From Lonepinella koalarum (GTDB taxonomy: Bacteria; Pseudomonadota; Gammaproteobacteria; Enterobacterales; Pasteurellaceae): a stretch of 64,000 nucleotides of DNA. Each line of letters begins with the position of its first letter. The stretch's first letter is position 1. Location: the NCBI RefSeq assembly GCF_004565475.1, contig NZ_SRHX01000001.1:186001-250000 (forward strand). Reading direction: 5' to 3'. Both the position numbers and the translations under genes were made by a program. Positions 17,532 through 26,845 of this stretch are shown here, piece by piece. Under the pieces are notes generated by a model. That model did no database searches, was not told the DNA's origin, and was given only the letters and a program-made list of their open reading frames with translations.

Positions 17532-17674
17532 GGCATTTTTAGCTAAATTTTGCCTGTCTGAGCGAAGCGAGTTCAAAATTTAGCGTAAAGAAAATGCCAA
17601 ACGAGCAAAGAACAGCGGTGAAGCTGGGGTGTGTTTTCTTTGTTACTTTCTTTTGCACAAGCAAAAGAAAGTAA
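17532..17674. repeat. Intergenic two-hairpin element downstream of the PTS operon
   Basis: Two inverted repeats: GGCATTTTTAGCTAAATTTTG (17532-17552) pairs imperfectly with the stretch ending AAAATGCC (17574-17598), and TTACTTTCTTTTGC (17643-17656) pairs perfectly with GCAAAAGAAAGTAA (17661-17674) around a 4-nt loop. The second hairpin begins 6 bp past the manZ stop and probably ends the operon's transcript. The combination resembles a family of intergenic repeats widespread in proteobacteria, with GAGCGAAGCGAG in the loop and a nearby AAAGAAAGTAA stem. I see only one copy here. Confidence 0.5.
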
Positions 17675-17679
17675 GAAAA

Positions 17680-18507
17680 TCACGCTAAGATACCAAAATG
17701 ATACCCCAAAATCCCCACCCCAAACAAGGCAAAGATGATATACATCGCATTAATTTTACGGCGTAATAACGCCATACAAATAAAGGTCAACACTAGTGCG
17801 GCTAAGCCCGGTAAAAGATCGTTTAGCACGCTTTGCACGGTGGTCACCACTTCTTCACCTGCTTGGTTGGTGTAGCGTGACAACTCTAATGGAATATTAA
17901 TACTGGTCCATTTTGATACCAGCGATCCCATCACAAAGAGACCGAGAATAGATGCTCCTTGGGTCACTTTTTGTAAACGACCGCCTCCCATATCGCCGAC
18001 GATTTCTGTTCCTTTTTGATAACCATATTTGAATCCATACCAACGGGTTGCTGCACGAGCAAGATTGATTAATACGAAGAATAATAATGGACCCAGTAAG
18101 CTACCACTAATAGCTAAACCCGCCCCAAGAGCTGCAAGCACTGGACGTAATGTTCCCCAGAAAATTGGATCGCCCACACCAGCTAAAGGTCCCATCAGAC
18201 CCACTTTCACACCACTAATGGCGGCATCATCAATTTCTGCACCATTGGCACGTTCTTGTTCCATAGCAGCAGTCACGCCCATAATAGCGGAACCCACCCA
18301 AGGTTGGGTGTTAAAAAATTCAAGGTGGCGTTTTAAGGCGGCAGCTTGATCATCTTTGTTGCTATAAAGGCGTTTAATCGCTGGGATCATCGACACACAA
18401 AAGCCCATGGATTGCATCCGTTCAAAGTTGAACGATCCTAGTAAAAAGGTAGAACGCCAGTAAGTTGCTCGAATATCTGCTGGGGTTAATTGTTTTTTCT
18501 CAGACAT
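17680..18507 (-). CDS. manZ: PTS mannose-type transporter subunit IID
   Basis: IID is one of the two membrane subunits of the mannose-class phosphotransferase permease. At 275 residues it is of normal length, with MSEKKQLTPADIRATYWRSTFLLGSFNFERMQSMGF, the characteristic N-terminal block, followed by GPLAGVGDPIFWGTLRPVLAALGAGLA and C-terminal hydrophobic segments. Third gene of a minus-strand operon IIAB-IIC-IID, 14 bp after IIC. AAGAAGGAAT precedes the ATG. Specificity (mannose, glucose, glucosamine or related) cannot be fixed from sequence; relatives in Enterobacteria are ManZ. Confidence 0.93.
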   Translation of the reverse strand: MSEKKQLTPADIRATYWRSTFLLGSFNFERMQSMGFCVSMIPAIKRLYSNKDDQAAALKRHLEFFNTQPWVGSAIMGVTAAMEQERANGAEIDDAAISGVKVGLMGPLAGVGDPIFWGTLRPVLAALGAGLAISGSLLGPLLFFVLINLARAATRWYGFKYGYQKGTEIVGDMGGGRLQKVTQGASILGLFVMGSLVSKWTSINIPLELSRYTNQAGEEVVTTVQSVLNDLLPGLAALVLTFICMALLRRKINAMYIIFALFGVGILGYHFGILA

Positions 18508-18521
18508 GTTAAAATTCCTTC

Positions 18522-19319
18522 TTATAGACCTTCAAGTTCATCGTCGGCAAGCTCTCTTTTGTTGTTGCTTGCAACCGCTTGTGATTGGTTAAATTGTGGG
18601 TTGAGCTGAATATAAATTAACGCTAAACACGCCCCTAAGAAACCCAATCCTACTAAATTGTAATTGGAGAAAGAAGCAATCACAAAACCGATAAAGAAGA
18701 ATGGCATTAATGCTCCCGCTCTCATCATATTGATTACCATTGCATAACCGACCACCACGATAAAGCCACCGGCAATTTGCAAACCACGAGTTACCACTTC
18801 AGGAATTGCATCTAAAGCAGCGGTTACGGTATCAGTGCCTGCCACTAAGGCGACCGCTAACGTGGGAATCGCCACCCGTAATGCTTGTAAGGAAAGCCCA
18901 GTGAAGTGACAAAGTTCAATCCCGCGGAAGTTGGCTTTTTCGGCATAATCATCCGCTTTATGCTGTAAGAAAATGGTTAAGGTTCGTACGAAAATAGTTA
19001 ACACTTGTCCAGCCGCAGCGACAGGAATGGCAATGGCAATTGCTGTGCCTTTATCTTGCCCTCCTTTAATCACCAGAATGGCAGCAATCACTGATGCTAA
19101 AGCAGCATCAGGTGCCATAGCGGCGCCTACATTCATCCAACCGAGGGCTAACATTTCCAATGTCCCCCCTACGATTACGCCTGTTTGTAAATCACCTAAT
19201 ACCCAACCAATAAGTGTACAGGCTACTAATGGGCGGTGGGTTTGACGTTCGTCTAATACGGATCCCATACCGCACACTGCAGCAACCAGGGTCACTAAAA
19301 TAATTTCAATTGTAGTCAT
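18522..19319 (-). CDS. manY: PTS mannose-type transporter subunit IIC
   Basis: IIC forms the sugar-translocating membrane domain together with IID. 265 residues, strongly hydrophobic, with the family landmarks GMGSVLDERQTHRPLVACTLIGWVLGDLQTGVIVGGTLEMLALGWMNVGAAMAPDAALASVIA. It starts 9 bp after the IIAB stop, with TAAGGAAATATT before the ATG. The gene order is that of manXYZ. Expression is likely controlled by CRP through the site at 20397-20412. Confidence 0.94.
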   Translation of the reverse strand: MTTIEIILVTLVAAVCGMGSVLDERQTHRPLVACTLIGWVLGDLQTGVIVGGTLEMLALGWMNVGAAMAPDAALASVIAAILVIKGGQDKGTAIAIAIPVAAAGQVLTIFVRTLTIFLQHKADDYAEKANFRGIELCHFTGLSLQALRVAIPTLAVALVAGTDTVTAALDAIPEVVTRGLQIAGGFIVVVGYAMVINMMRAGALMPFFFIGFVIASFSNYNLVGLGFLGACLALIYIQLNPQFNQSQAVASNNKRELADDELEGL

Positions 19320-19328
19320 AATATTTCC

Positions 19329-20291
19329 TTAGAATTGAAGTGCATTTAATTTTGCTTTGGTAATCTCGACTTTTGAGCTAGTAGCAACCTGTTGCATGGT
19401 CAACTCTACCCCTAAATCGATCAATTTTTTGAAAGCCTCTACATCTGCTTTGCTGACGGTTACTGCTTCTGAAAGCTGTTTATTACCGTCTTTGTAAGTC
19501 ATTCCACCTACATTGACTTTGTTAATTTTCACTCCCCCTTCAATTAAACGTACAATATCAGCAGGATTAGTAACTAACCATAAAATATTTTTTCCAGTGT
19601 ATTTGGGGTTGTGATACACCTTAATGGCTTTTTCCACCGGAATCACATAGCCTTTTAAGCCTGATGGCACAATTTGTAGTAACAATTCACGGCGTAAATC
19701 ATCTTTCGCCACCTCATCATTAACAGCAAAAATCGCTTCACACTTCACTGCTTTCGCCCAAGATGTTGCCACTTGACCATGAATTAAACGGCTATCAATT
19801 CGCAACAAGGAAATATTTAAATTACCATTGAGATGAGTTGATGGTTTTTCGGTTTGAATGGGAGTGGGATTGGTCGATTTGACTGGTATTGCTTTCGCTT
19901 CAGGGTTGCGGAAAGATTTTACTGCTTGCACACCGACTTCTTTTGCCGTTTCTACCAATTCTGCAAGAGAACAGCTGTCTTTCGCATCAAGACATTCGAG
20001 CAACATTGGCAAACTAATGCCTGTCACAATATCAGTATGAGGTCGTTCTGTTGCCAGCCGAGCTGCGGCGTTATAAGGACTACCCCCGAATAAATCCACT
20101 AGGAATAAAACGGGTTCATTTTCTGGTAAATTGGCAATAATGGCTTGATATTTTACCATTAAATCATCACCTCCTTCACCGGGGAGGAAAGTAACAACAT
20201 GGGTATTTTCATCTTCACCGAAAACCATTGCCGCTGAGTTGACGATTTCTGCAGAAAATTTACCGTGTGTTGCAACGATAAGATGAGTCAT
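19329..20291 (-). CDS. manX: PTS mannose-type phosphotransferase subunit IIAB
   Basis: This is a cytosolic two-domain protein that passes phosphate from HPr to sugar. IIA domain (about 1-135): MTHLIVATHGKFSAEIV, with the phosphorylated His in ATHG (residue 9); Ala/Pro/Thr-rich linker (about 140-160); IIB domain (about 163-320): LLRIDSRLIHGQVATSWAK, whose His in LIHGQV is the second phosphorylation site. 320 residues, as in ManX. First gene of the operon, ATG preceded by GGAG. A perfect CRP-type palindrome lies 106 bp upstream. Confidence 0.94.
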   Translation of the reverse strand: MTHLIVATHGKFSAEIVNSAAMVFGEDENTHVVTFLPGEGGDDLMVKYQAIIANLPENEPVLFLVDLFGGSPYNAAARLATERPHTDIVTGISLPMLLECLDAKDSCSLAELVETAKEVGVQAVKSFRNPEAKAIPVKSTNPTPIQTEKPSTHLNGNLNISLLRIDSRLIHGQVATSWAKAVKCEAIFAVNDEVAKDDLRRELLLQIVPSGLKGYVIPVEKAIKVYHNPKYTGKNILWLVTNPADIVRLIEGGVKINKVNVGGMTYKDGNKQLSEAVTVSKADVEAFKKLIDLGVELTMQQVATSSKVEITKAKLNALQF

Positions 20292-20396
20292 TTTCAGATC
20301 TCCATAGGTTATTAAATAATTTTAAGCTGTAACGTTTCAGCTTGAGCATAATTTACACGTAATGATGTTTTTTGCAACAAATATATTTAGAAAAAG

Positions 20397-20412
20397 TGTG
20401 AACTAGATCACA
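20397..20412. promoter_or_regulatory. CRP-cAMP binding site upstream of manXYZ
   Basis: TGTGAACTAGATCACA is an exact match to the CRP core TGTGA-N6-TCACA with both half-sites perfect. It lies 106 bp before the IIAB start and 99 bp after the stop of the AraC gene, so it most likely activates the PTS operon. The remainder of the 219-bp gap is AT-rich. Confidence 0.85.
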
Positions 20413-20510
20413 AATTTAATAAAAAAACGACATTTCTTAAAAATATGAAGAGAGATAATTAAATATATTTATATTTTTATAGAAGAAATTTAGAAAATAA
20501 TAGTTACTAA

Positions 20511-21386
20511 CTAAATTTCCTCACTTGGCGCACGCCCAAAATACCGTTTATATTCCCGACTAAACTGGCTTGGACTTTCATAACCCACGTTATAGGCAAT
20601 TTGGGAAATTGGGGCGGAGTGTTGTTGAATTTGGTGTTGCGCTTCAGTCAGACGCAGATTTTTTTGATATTGCAATGGACTTTGTTGGGTAATATGACGG
20701 AAATGTTGATAAAAGCCAGATATGCTCATACCGCACAAGCTGGCAAGCTGGGCAATATCCAACGGTTCGCTAAAATGCTGATTGAGCCAAGCCGTGGCTT
20801 TACTAATTCGTTCGGCGTGGCTACCCTGACGGCATAATTCACACAGTTTATCGCCTTGTGGACTAGTGAGTAGATAGTAGTAAATTTCCTGCAAATACAA
20901 AGGGGCGAGTATGGTAATTTTTTGTTCAAAATTAGGGGCATAGAGCAACGTAAGCAGCCGTTCTAAGGCGTTAATCAGTTCTTGATTAGGATTAAATAAG
21001 GTCAGAAAATCTTGTGGCTGAATGCTATTATTTATTGGATTGTGCAAGTTTAATTGACTGGCAATACGAGCAACCATAACCAAATCAAACTGCAAGGACA
21101 GAGCAAAATACGGCTTATTTGGCGTAGCGTGATCGACCGTCATGGTTACAGGCGTATTCACAGGGCAAAGGCTCATATTATCTTGATTAAAGCGACAGCA
21201 TTCGTTACCGATACATAGCTGGCGTTCGCCCATTAACATCATGCACAAACTCGGCTGTTGGCGAAAACCGTTCATCATCTGCGGACTGTCTAAATGGTGC
21301 AAAAATAAACCATCTATCGGTGTTTGCCAAATGCTGTTTTTGGGACAAATGGCAAGTAAGGCTTGGGTGATTTGAGCTGAGATCAT
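20511..21386 (-). CDS. AraC-family regulator with AraC_N domain (YqhC-like)
   Basis: 291 residues. The N-terminal domain (about 10-165: WQTPIDGLFLHHLDSP, PSLCMMLMGERQLCIGNECC, and CPVNTPVTMTVDHATPNKPYFALSLQFD) is the AraC_N type found in YqhC, an aldehyde-responsive regulator. The C-terminal HTH pair (about 190-291) contains LDIAQLASLCGMSISGFYQHFRHITQQSPLQYQKNLRLTEAQ and AYNVGYESPSQFSREYKRYFGRAPSEE. It is on the same strand as the DMT transporter (41 bp downstream of that gene's stop) and near reductase and hydrolase genes that could be its targets. The effector is unknown. Confidence 0.88.
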   Translation of the reverse strand: MISAQITQALLAICPKNSIWQTPIDGLFLHHLDSPQMMNGFRQQPSLCMMLMGERQLCIGNECCRFNQDNMSLCPVNTPVTMTVDHATPNKPYFALSLQFDLVMVARIASQLNLHNPINNSIQPQDFLTLFNPNQELINALERLLTLLYAPNFEQKITILAPLYLQEIYYYLLTSPQGDKLCELCRQGSHAERISKATAWLNQHFSEPLDIAQLASLCGMSISGFYQHFRHITQQSPLQYQKNLRLTEAQHQIQQHSAPISQIAYNVGYESPSQFSREYKRYFGRAPSEEI

Positions 21387-21427
21387 TTTGGGTTCTCTTA
21401 TTTAAAAATTGTAGAATTGGGCAAATA

Positions 21428-22351
21428 TCAAGTCAAGCGAATAATACCTACACCAACGAATACTGTCACTAAGCCGACAAGTTGCCCGATGATTAATGGC
21501 TTTTTAGATGCACCAAACCAGCCGAATTGATCCACGCATACGCTGCCGAGCAACATACCAAACAAGCCAAATAGCACGGTTTGCCCAGTACCGATATGGG
21601 GGACGAGTAAGGTGTTAGATGCCACAAATAACGCCCCCATCACGCCGCCGCACCATGCCCACAATGGTAGTTTAACGTGACGTAATTGACGGAAATTTCC
21701 CCATTCTTGGAGGTTTTTTAGGCTAATCCATGCCCCTAATGCTAATAGTGAAGCGATAAGCGAAACCAGTGTTGCTTGCAAGGGCGAGCCTAATAATTGC
21801 CCTAATTGTCCATTGATTGCCGATTGACTTGCCACTGACATGCCTGCCAATATGCCAAACAGTCGCCACAACCACAATCCCTGAGCTTGTATTTGGCTGA
21901 ATACGCCAGTTTTTAAGGCTGGTAAAGCGATCACCGCAAAACTACCAACCAGTACCAGTAATGTCCCACACATTCGGCTGAATGCTAAGGCGTATTCTTG
22001 GCTGCCAAACCACGCAAAATGGTCTATCAACAAGCCCATCAACACTTGCCCCAAGATAATCATCAGCGAAGTTTGCACACCACCAAGGTGAGGGAAAAGG
22101 ATAATCGTGGTAGTTAAACCGACCACACCAAACACACCGCCCAGCCACACCCAAAACGGAGTATTTGTTGGAATATGCAAGCCTAAGCCATCATTGCCGA
22201 GTAGCAAGGCAAAAATAATCAAACACGCCACACCAAACGATACCATTGAAGCCAATAAAGGCGAATGTAGGACAGTGCGTAAACGTGTATTAAACACGGT
22301 TTGCAAGGCAATGCCAAAGCCTGCCGAGATACCAAGAAGAATGTAGAGCAT
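21428..22351 (-). CDS. DMT-superfamily transporter (tandem YdcZ/DUF606 domains)
   Basis: A 307-residue inner-membrane protein with about ten hydrophobic segments in two similar halves. Each half begins with a GI(S/L)AG..(V/A)(A/S)Q(S/T) pattern (ISAGFGIALQTVFNTRLRTVL; ILAGMSVASQSAINGQLGQLL) and carries W.WLGG..G(V)/WAWCGGVMGALFVASNTLLVPHIGTG. This duplicated arrangement is the fused form of the DUF606/YdcZ family, whose substrates are mostly unknown. AAGGATAACC precedes the ATG. It is divergent from the alpha/beta hydrolase at 22582 across a 230-bp gap holding one ATTAGGCAA (22404-22412). Confidence 0.85.
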   Translation of the reverse strand: MLYILLGISAGFGIALQTVFNTRLRTVLHSPLLASMVSFGVACLIIFALLLGNDGLGLHIPTNTPFWVWLGGVFGVVGLTTTIILFPHLGGVQTSLMIILGQVLMGLLIDHFAWFGSQEYALAFSRMCGTLLVLVGSFAVIALPALKTGVFSQIQAQGLWLWRLFGILAGMSVASQSAINGQLGQLLGSPLQATLVSLIASLLALGAWISLKNLQEWGNFRQLRHVKLPLWAWCGGVMGALFVASNTLLVPHIGTGQTVLFGLFGMLLGSVCVDQFGWFGASKKPLIIGQLVGLVTVFVGVGIIRLT

Positions 22352-22581
22352 GGTTATCCTTATGGGGGAATTTGCATGGGAATATTGTGCACTATTTTAG
22401 CGAATTAGGCAAGATGGGTTGCGATATTTACAGTGCTGACTATTGTGTTTACATACACCCTCCTATAATCTGCCCGAAAATTTACCCAGTCTATGGCGAA
22501 ACGGAAAGAAATTTTTGTTAAACTAGCGTTGCATTGATTATTTATAAAATCCCAAACAAAGTACATCAATAGGAATTTATT

Positions 22582-23526
22582 ATGCAGCAATACAAAAGCC
22601 TACACCTTGTTCACCCCGATTACCTTGCCCCTATTCACGAGATCAACAACTTGGTCGAAACCAAGGGCTTGGCTGGCTTGGAAGAAATGTTTTCCAGTTT
22701 AGGCGAAGCTCATTGCGATGAACGTTGGCAAGCCCCAGCACAAGGCTCGCAACCTGCGGTGGATTTATGTGTATATAAGCCTAAAAACGCCAGAGGCAAA
22801 CTGCCTGTGATTTATTACTGCCACGGTGGCGGTTATTTGGCAGGCAATGCAATGATGTATGCCGATATGTTTACTGATTTGGCAGAATGCCATAAAGCAG
22901 CAGTAGTGAGCGTGGAATATCGCCTTGCCCCACAAGCCCCATTTCCTGCCGATTTAAATGACGCATATCACGGTTTGGCGTATATTCATCAGCAGGCTGC
23001 TGAGTTCGGTTTGGATACAGATAAGCTGATTTTAATGGGCGAGAGTGCAGGAGGTGGCTTGACGGCACGGTTGGCATTATTGGTTCGTGACAAAGGCGAG
23101 TTTCACCCTGTTGGGCAGGTGTTGATTTATCCGATGTTGGACTGTCGCAGTGGCACGGAAAATTCACCCTATCATCAAGAATATGTGGGCGAATTTTTGT
23201 GGACGCACGAACTGAACCGTTTGGGTTGGGATACCTTGCGTGGCGGACAAGAACTTGACGAACAACAACTCGGCTATTTTTCGCCTAGCCTTGCCAAAAA
23301 CTTAACTGGATTACCAAAAACTTTTATGATAGTAGGCAGCCTAGATTTGTTTGTAAACGAAGATATAGATTATGCTAACCGTCTTATTCAAGCTGGCGTG
23401 CCGACTGATTTGTTGATGTTAAACGGTTGTATTCACGCTTTTGACGCGTTAAACCCAACAGCCGAGCCGACACTGCGCTATATGGAAGCTCGCACTCGTG
23501 CGATTAATGAGATGTTGGCAAGGTAA
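22582..23526 (+). CDS. Alpha/beta hydrolase, hormone-sensitive-lipase family
   Basis: 314 residues, cytosolic, no signal. The oxyanion-hole motif HGGGY (in YYCHGGGYLAGNAMMYADM), nucleophile elbow GESAGGG (about residue 153), acid in SLDLFVNEDIDY, and His in GCIHAFD form a complete esterase site of the HSL (alpha/beta hydrolase 3) family. It probably hydrolyses short-chain or aromatic esters. AGGAATTTATT precedes the ATG. ACGCTGCCTGAA directly after the stop (23532-23543) differs at one base from a Neisseriaceae uptake sequence. The gap before the next gene also has CCCGCACTTT and ATTAGGCAA. Confidence 0.87.
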   Translation: MQQYKSLHLVHPDYLAPIHEINNLVETKGLAGLEEMFSSLGEAHCDERWQAPAQGSQPAVDLCVYKPKNARGKLPVIYYCHGGGYLAGNAMMYADMFTDLAECHKAAVVSVEYRLAPQAPFPADLNDAYHGLAYIHQQAAEFGLDTDKLILMGESAGGGLTARLALLVRDKGEFHPVGQVLIYPMLDCRSGTENSPYHQEYVGEFLWTHELNRLGWDTLRGGQELDEQQLGYFSPSLAKNLTGLPKTFMIVGSLDLFVNEDIDYANRLIQAGVPTDLLMLNGCIHAFDALNPTAEPTLRYMEARTRAINEMLAR

Positions 23527-23644
23527 GGGATACGCTGCCTGAAAAAATACACCAAAAAAGCCCGCACTTTGTCGGATTAGGCAAATATGTGGTTCTCTAC
23601 TTACTACCACTAATCTATATATTCAATTTAAGAGGAATAATAAA

Positions 23645-24520
23645 ATAATTTTAGTAACCTGTGCCAACGGCAAAGTTGGCAAACAAATTGTTCAAAACCT
23701 TAAAAATAAAGGTTTAAAAATCCGAGCAATGGACGTGAATGAAAAAGTTCACGATTTAGTTAAACTTTATGACGTTGATGAAGCGGTTGTGGGCGATATT
23801 AACAATCCAAAAGATGTCGCTGCTGCACTGCAAGGCATTGAAAGCGTATTGTATATTCCCACATCAGGCTTACATAATGAAACTCATAGTGCGAAAGTGG
23901 TGATTGATCAAGCGGTTGTTGCTAAGGTTAAAAAATTTGTCATGATGAGTGCTATGCACCCAAACATGAGTACCTTATTACAACACACCGCCAAATTAAA
24001 AGCGGAAGAATATTTGGTTTATAAAGGGCTGACAGACAATCTCAATTACACGATTTTGCAACCACAACATTATTGTCATAATTTTGATATTGATTTAGTG
24101 GAAAAACTGGGAGCATATCACTGTTTTTACAATAAAAACACCAAATTGGCAGTGGTTGATGTTGATGATGTGGCAGACGCGGCATATTGCGTGCTAACCC
24201 AAGACATACACCAAAATGCAACCTATGAATTATCAGGTTCAAGCTATCTTAGCTCACAGGAAAAAACGGATATTTATAATAAATTGACTGGTAAAAATAT
24301 TCCTTGTATTGAAGTGGGTATTGAAGATTTTATTAAACAAATCCACGTTACTGATACTTATACCCAAGATGCGTTAAGAGCCGTTTCCTATACTTATGGT
24401 ACTTTTGGTATCGCAGGCAATCCGAATGTACTGCAATGGATTACAGGTAAAAAAGCCACGACATTTGAAGAATATCTACAAAAGCAGTTGGCAAAAAAAG
24501 CAATCCTAGAACAGGCGTAG
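23645..24520 (+). pseudogene. NAD(P)-binding Rossmann protein (NmrA-like) lacking a normal start codon
   Basis: The frame encodes ILVTCANGKVGKQIVQNLKNKGLKIRAMDV, an atypical-SDR/NmrA N-terminus with its dinucleotide-binding GxxGK turn, followed by about 260 normal residues (GDINNPKDVAAALQGIESVLYIPTSG, FVMMSAMHP, LQPQHYCHNF). The first ATG (23729) falls after the cofactor loop. A good ribosome site AAGAGGA (23630-23636) is followed 8 nt later by ATA (23645), where family members have ATG. One G-to-A change would explain this. Either the gene is silenced, or it uses a rare ATA/ATT start at low efficiency. Function if expressed: NAD(P)H-dependent reductase or redox sensor. Confidence 0.75.
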
Positions 24521-25146
24521 CAATGAAATTTTTAAGCAACCATTGGTATGATTTAACTGTATCAAATGGATTCGTAGCTTGAGAAATTAGTTTAATACTG
24601 AGGTTACCATGACTTTTGATATTCCTTTTTATCATTGGGCGTGGGTGTAGCACGGTACAGGTTTTGGCTTTGCCTTGATTGCTACCTTAAAAGGGTAAAC
24701 CTTACTGGTCAGTAGTGGATAATTGTTGATAGCTGGGGTGGCATTGGTACATTGGCATTAAAATGACTGAGTAAGTTTTTTCAGGCAGCTTGAAAAAACA
24801 CAAAAAACCTAATGGTCAATGGCAACAACAAGGCAGTAGTTTACCTTAATCGCTTATTTACTGATATTTATTTTATATTATGCCGAAAATGTGCTGCATG
24901 CTGTGCATAGCTCTTGGTTGGAGAGTGCGGTTTTTATTGTTAGCTTTAGATTTTGTAAAAGAAGAAGTTGGGGGAGCATGGCGTGGTTGTGTGGTTTTTT
25001 GCGGAGAAAATTGTAGGATTAGGCAAAAACACTAGTGAAACAGGCTAACGTAAATTCTCTATACTCTCTATAATATACCCATTCCAAAGCGGAATAGAAT
25101 ATTCACATCAATGGGTAACATACCCTTTAATCATCGGAGCAACATT
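24521..25146 (+). pseudogene. Decayed coding region between the Rossmann gene and ohr
   Basis: No intact gene in 626 bp. From ATG 24609 one frame reads MTFDIPFYHWAWV*HGTGFGFALIATLKG*TLLVSSG*LLIAGVALVHWH*, a membrane-protein-like sequence broken by in-frame stops. Further on, LLIFILYYAENVLHAVHSSWLESAVFIV (about 24846-24945) also looks like former coding sequence. I do not recognise the family. A hairpin TTTTTTCA-GGCAGCT-TGAAAAAA (24776-24798) resembles the paired uptake-sequence terminators of Kingella-type Neisseriaceae. ATTAGGCAA is at 25018-25026. Confidence 0.55.
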
Positions 25147-25575
25147 ATGAAAATTTTTTACAGCACCAGTGCCACAGCAGTTGGCGGTCGTTCAGGTCAT
25201 ACACAATTAGATGATGGTTCACTTGGTTTTGATTTGGTGTCATTCCAAGACAAAGATAAAACAGGCGTAAATCCTGAACAGCTTTTTGCTATGGGTTATG
25301 CTGCTTGCTTTGACAGTGCGATGAATTTAGTATCTGGACAATTAGGCATCAAACCGACATCAGCAAAAAGCAAAGTGGGCGTAGGCATTGGTCAAAAACC
25401 GGATGGCACATTCTCACTAGATATTGATATTACCATTGAAGTGGGAGGTATTAACGAACAACAAGCTCGGGAACTTATTGAACGCACGCACCAAGTTTGT
25501 CCTTATTCTAATGCTATTCGTGGCAATGTAGAAACGCGTTTACATGTGAATTTGATTCAATCTTTCGATCTCTAA
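25147..25575 (+). CDS. ohr: Organic hydroperoxide resistance protein (Ohr/OsmC family)
   Basis: A thiol peroxidase that reduces organic hydroperoxides, usually with lipoylated partners. 142 residues from ATG 25147 (MKIFYSTSATAVGGRSGHTQLDDGSLGFDL). The two catalytic cysteines are in GYAACFDSAM and HQVCPYSNAIRGNVE, the Ohr rather than OsmC versions. An in-frame start 12 codons upstream is unlikely because GGAGCAACATT lies before 25147. No OhrR-type MarR gene is adjacent. It sits among other oxidative and electrophile-stress genes. Confidence 0.92.
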   Translation: MKIFYSTSATAVGGRSGHTQLDDGSLGFDLVSFQDKDKTGVNPEQLFAMGYAACFDSAMNLVSGQLGIKPTSAKSKVGVGIGQKPDGTFSLDIDITIEVGGINEQQARELIERTHQVCPYSNAIRGNVETRLHVNLIQSFDL

Positions 25576-25682
25576 TGAAATATCTACAAGTTAAGCAAAC
25601 GGTGTGGTTTTGTTAATGGTAAAATATTAACAAATTACACCGCACTTTTATGTTCTAAATCCAATCGAATGAGGAGACACCT

Positions 25683-26687
25683 ATGCTTAATCTTTCAATA
25701 TTAAATCTCGTTCCCTTACGCCAAGGGCAAAATTTTGTGCAATCTGTTGATGCCATGACTCGTCTTGCTCAACTGGCGGAAAGGTTGAACTTTCGCCGTT
25801 ATTGGATTGCAGAACACCATAATATGCCAAATATGGCGAGCAGTTCTACTCAATTACTGATTCAGCATACGTTGGCAAATACTCAGAATATTATTGTGGG
25901 AGCGGGAGGCGTGATGTTGCCTAATCACAGCCCATTACAGGTGGCTGAGCAATATGGCACCTTAAGCCAGCTTTATCCTAATCGAGTCGAAATTGGTTTA
26001 GGACGTGCGCCGGGCACAGATATGCGAACTGCCGCTGCGTTAAGACGAGGCAATATTAACCCTGATTTTGCTCAAGATATAGCCGAACTTCGCCGTTATT
26101 TTAGTGAAGAAAGTCGCAATGATAGCGTGAAGGCCTATATGGCAATCGGGCAAGATGTGCCGATAATTATTTTAGGATCCAGCCCTGAATCTGCTTATTT
26201 AGCCGCGGAACTTGGTTTACCGTATGCCTTTGCTTCACACTTTGCACCACGTTTTTTAGAAATGGCAGTAGAGATTTATCGCCGTGAGTTCAAGCCATCA
26301 GTGGTGCTTGCTAAACCTTATGTGATTGTGGGGGCGAATGCCATTGTAGCAGAGACCGACCAAAAAGCGGAAAGTTTAGCGACCAGTCAAACCAAGCTAT
26401 TTTACGGTATTGTGTCAGGCAATATGCAACAATTGCAACCACCTTTTGCATCTGAGCAAGACTTTTGGCAGGCCCATCAATCGCCATTTATAGGGCAAGA
26501 ACAACAAGCGGTCAAATCCATGACTTCCTGTTCCTTTATCGGTAGCCCTAATAGCGTCAAACAGCAGTTGCAGAATTTCCGCAAGCAAGTGGAATTTGAT
26601 GAGTTAATGGCGGTGAGTTATATTTTTGATGAGAAGTTACAACATCGCAGTTATGAAATGCTGGCGGAAGTGGTGAAAACATTGTAA
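25683..26687 (+). CDS. LLM-class flavin-dependent oxidoreductase (luciferase-like, YhbW-type)
   Basis: 334 residues in a TIM-barrel bacterial-luciferase fold: LSILNLVPLRQGQN, RYWIAEHHNMPNMASSST, VGAGGVMLPNHSPLQVAEQYGTL, RVEIGLGRAPGTD, and C-terminal FIGSPNSVKQQL. These are the signatures of the FMN-dependent monooxygenase subgroup that includes YhbW; the substrate is unknown. GAGGAGACACCT precedes the ATG. It is 107 bp after ohr, with a USS-type sequence between (25637), so probably its own unit. Confidence 0.88.
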   Translation: MLNLSILNLVPLRQGQNFVQSVDAMTRLAQLAERLNFRRYWIAEHHNMPNMASSSTQLLIQHTLANTQNIIVGAGGVMLPNHSPLQVAEQYGTLSQLYPNRVEIGLGRAPGTDMRTAAALRRGNINPDFAQDIAELRRYFSEESRNDSVKAYMAIGQDVPIIILGSSPESAYLAAELGLPYAFASHFAPRFLEMAVEIYRREFKPSVVLAKPYVIVGANAIVAETDQKAESLATSQTKLFYGIVSGNMQQLQPPFASEQDFWQAHQSPFIGQEQQAVKSMTSCSFIGSPNSVKQQLQNFRKQVEFDELMAVSYIFDEKLQHRSYEMLAEVVKTL

Positions 26688-26845
26688 ATGTAGGGACGGT
26701 ACCTGTGTATCCGCCCAAAAAATACAAATAAAATGCAATTTGCGAAATAATGAGAAATTTGACCGCACTTTTCTTTTAGAAAATTAGGCAAATAAAAGAC
26801 CGCCTATTTTTCAATGTGCGGCCATTTTTTCGTGCTTTTTGCAAA

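Noticed and set aside
24609..24775. MTFDIPFYHWAWV... as a functional small membrane protein
   Set aside because: In-frame TAG and two TAA codons interrupt the hydrophobic sequence, so it is a remnant.
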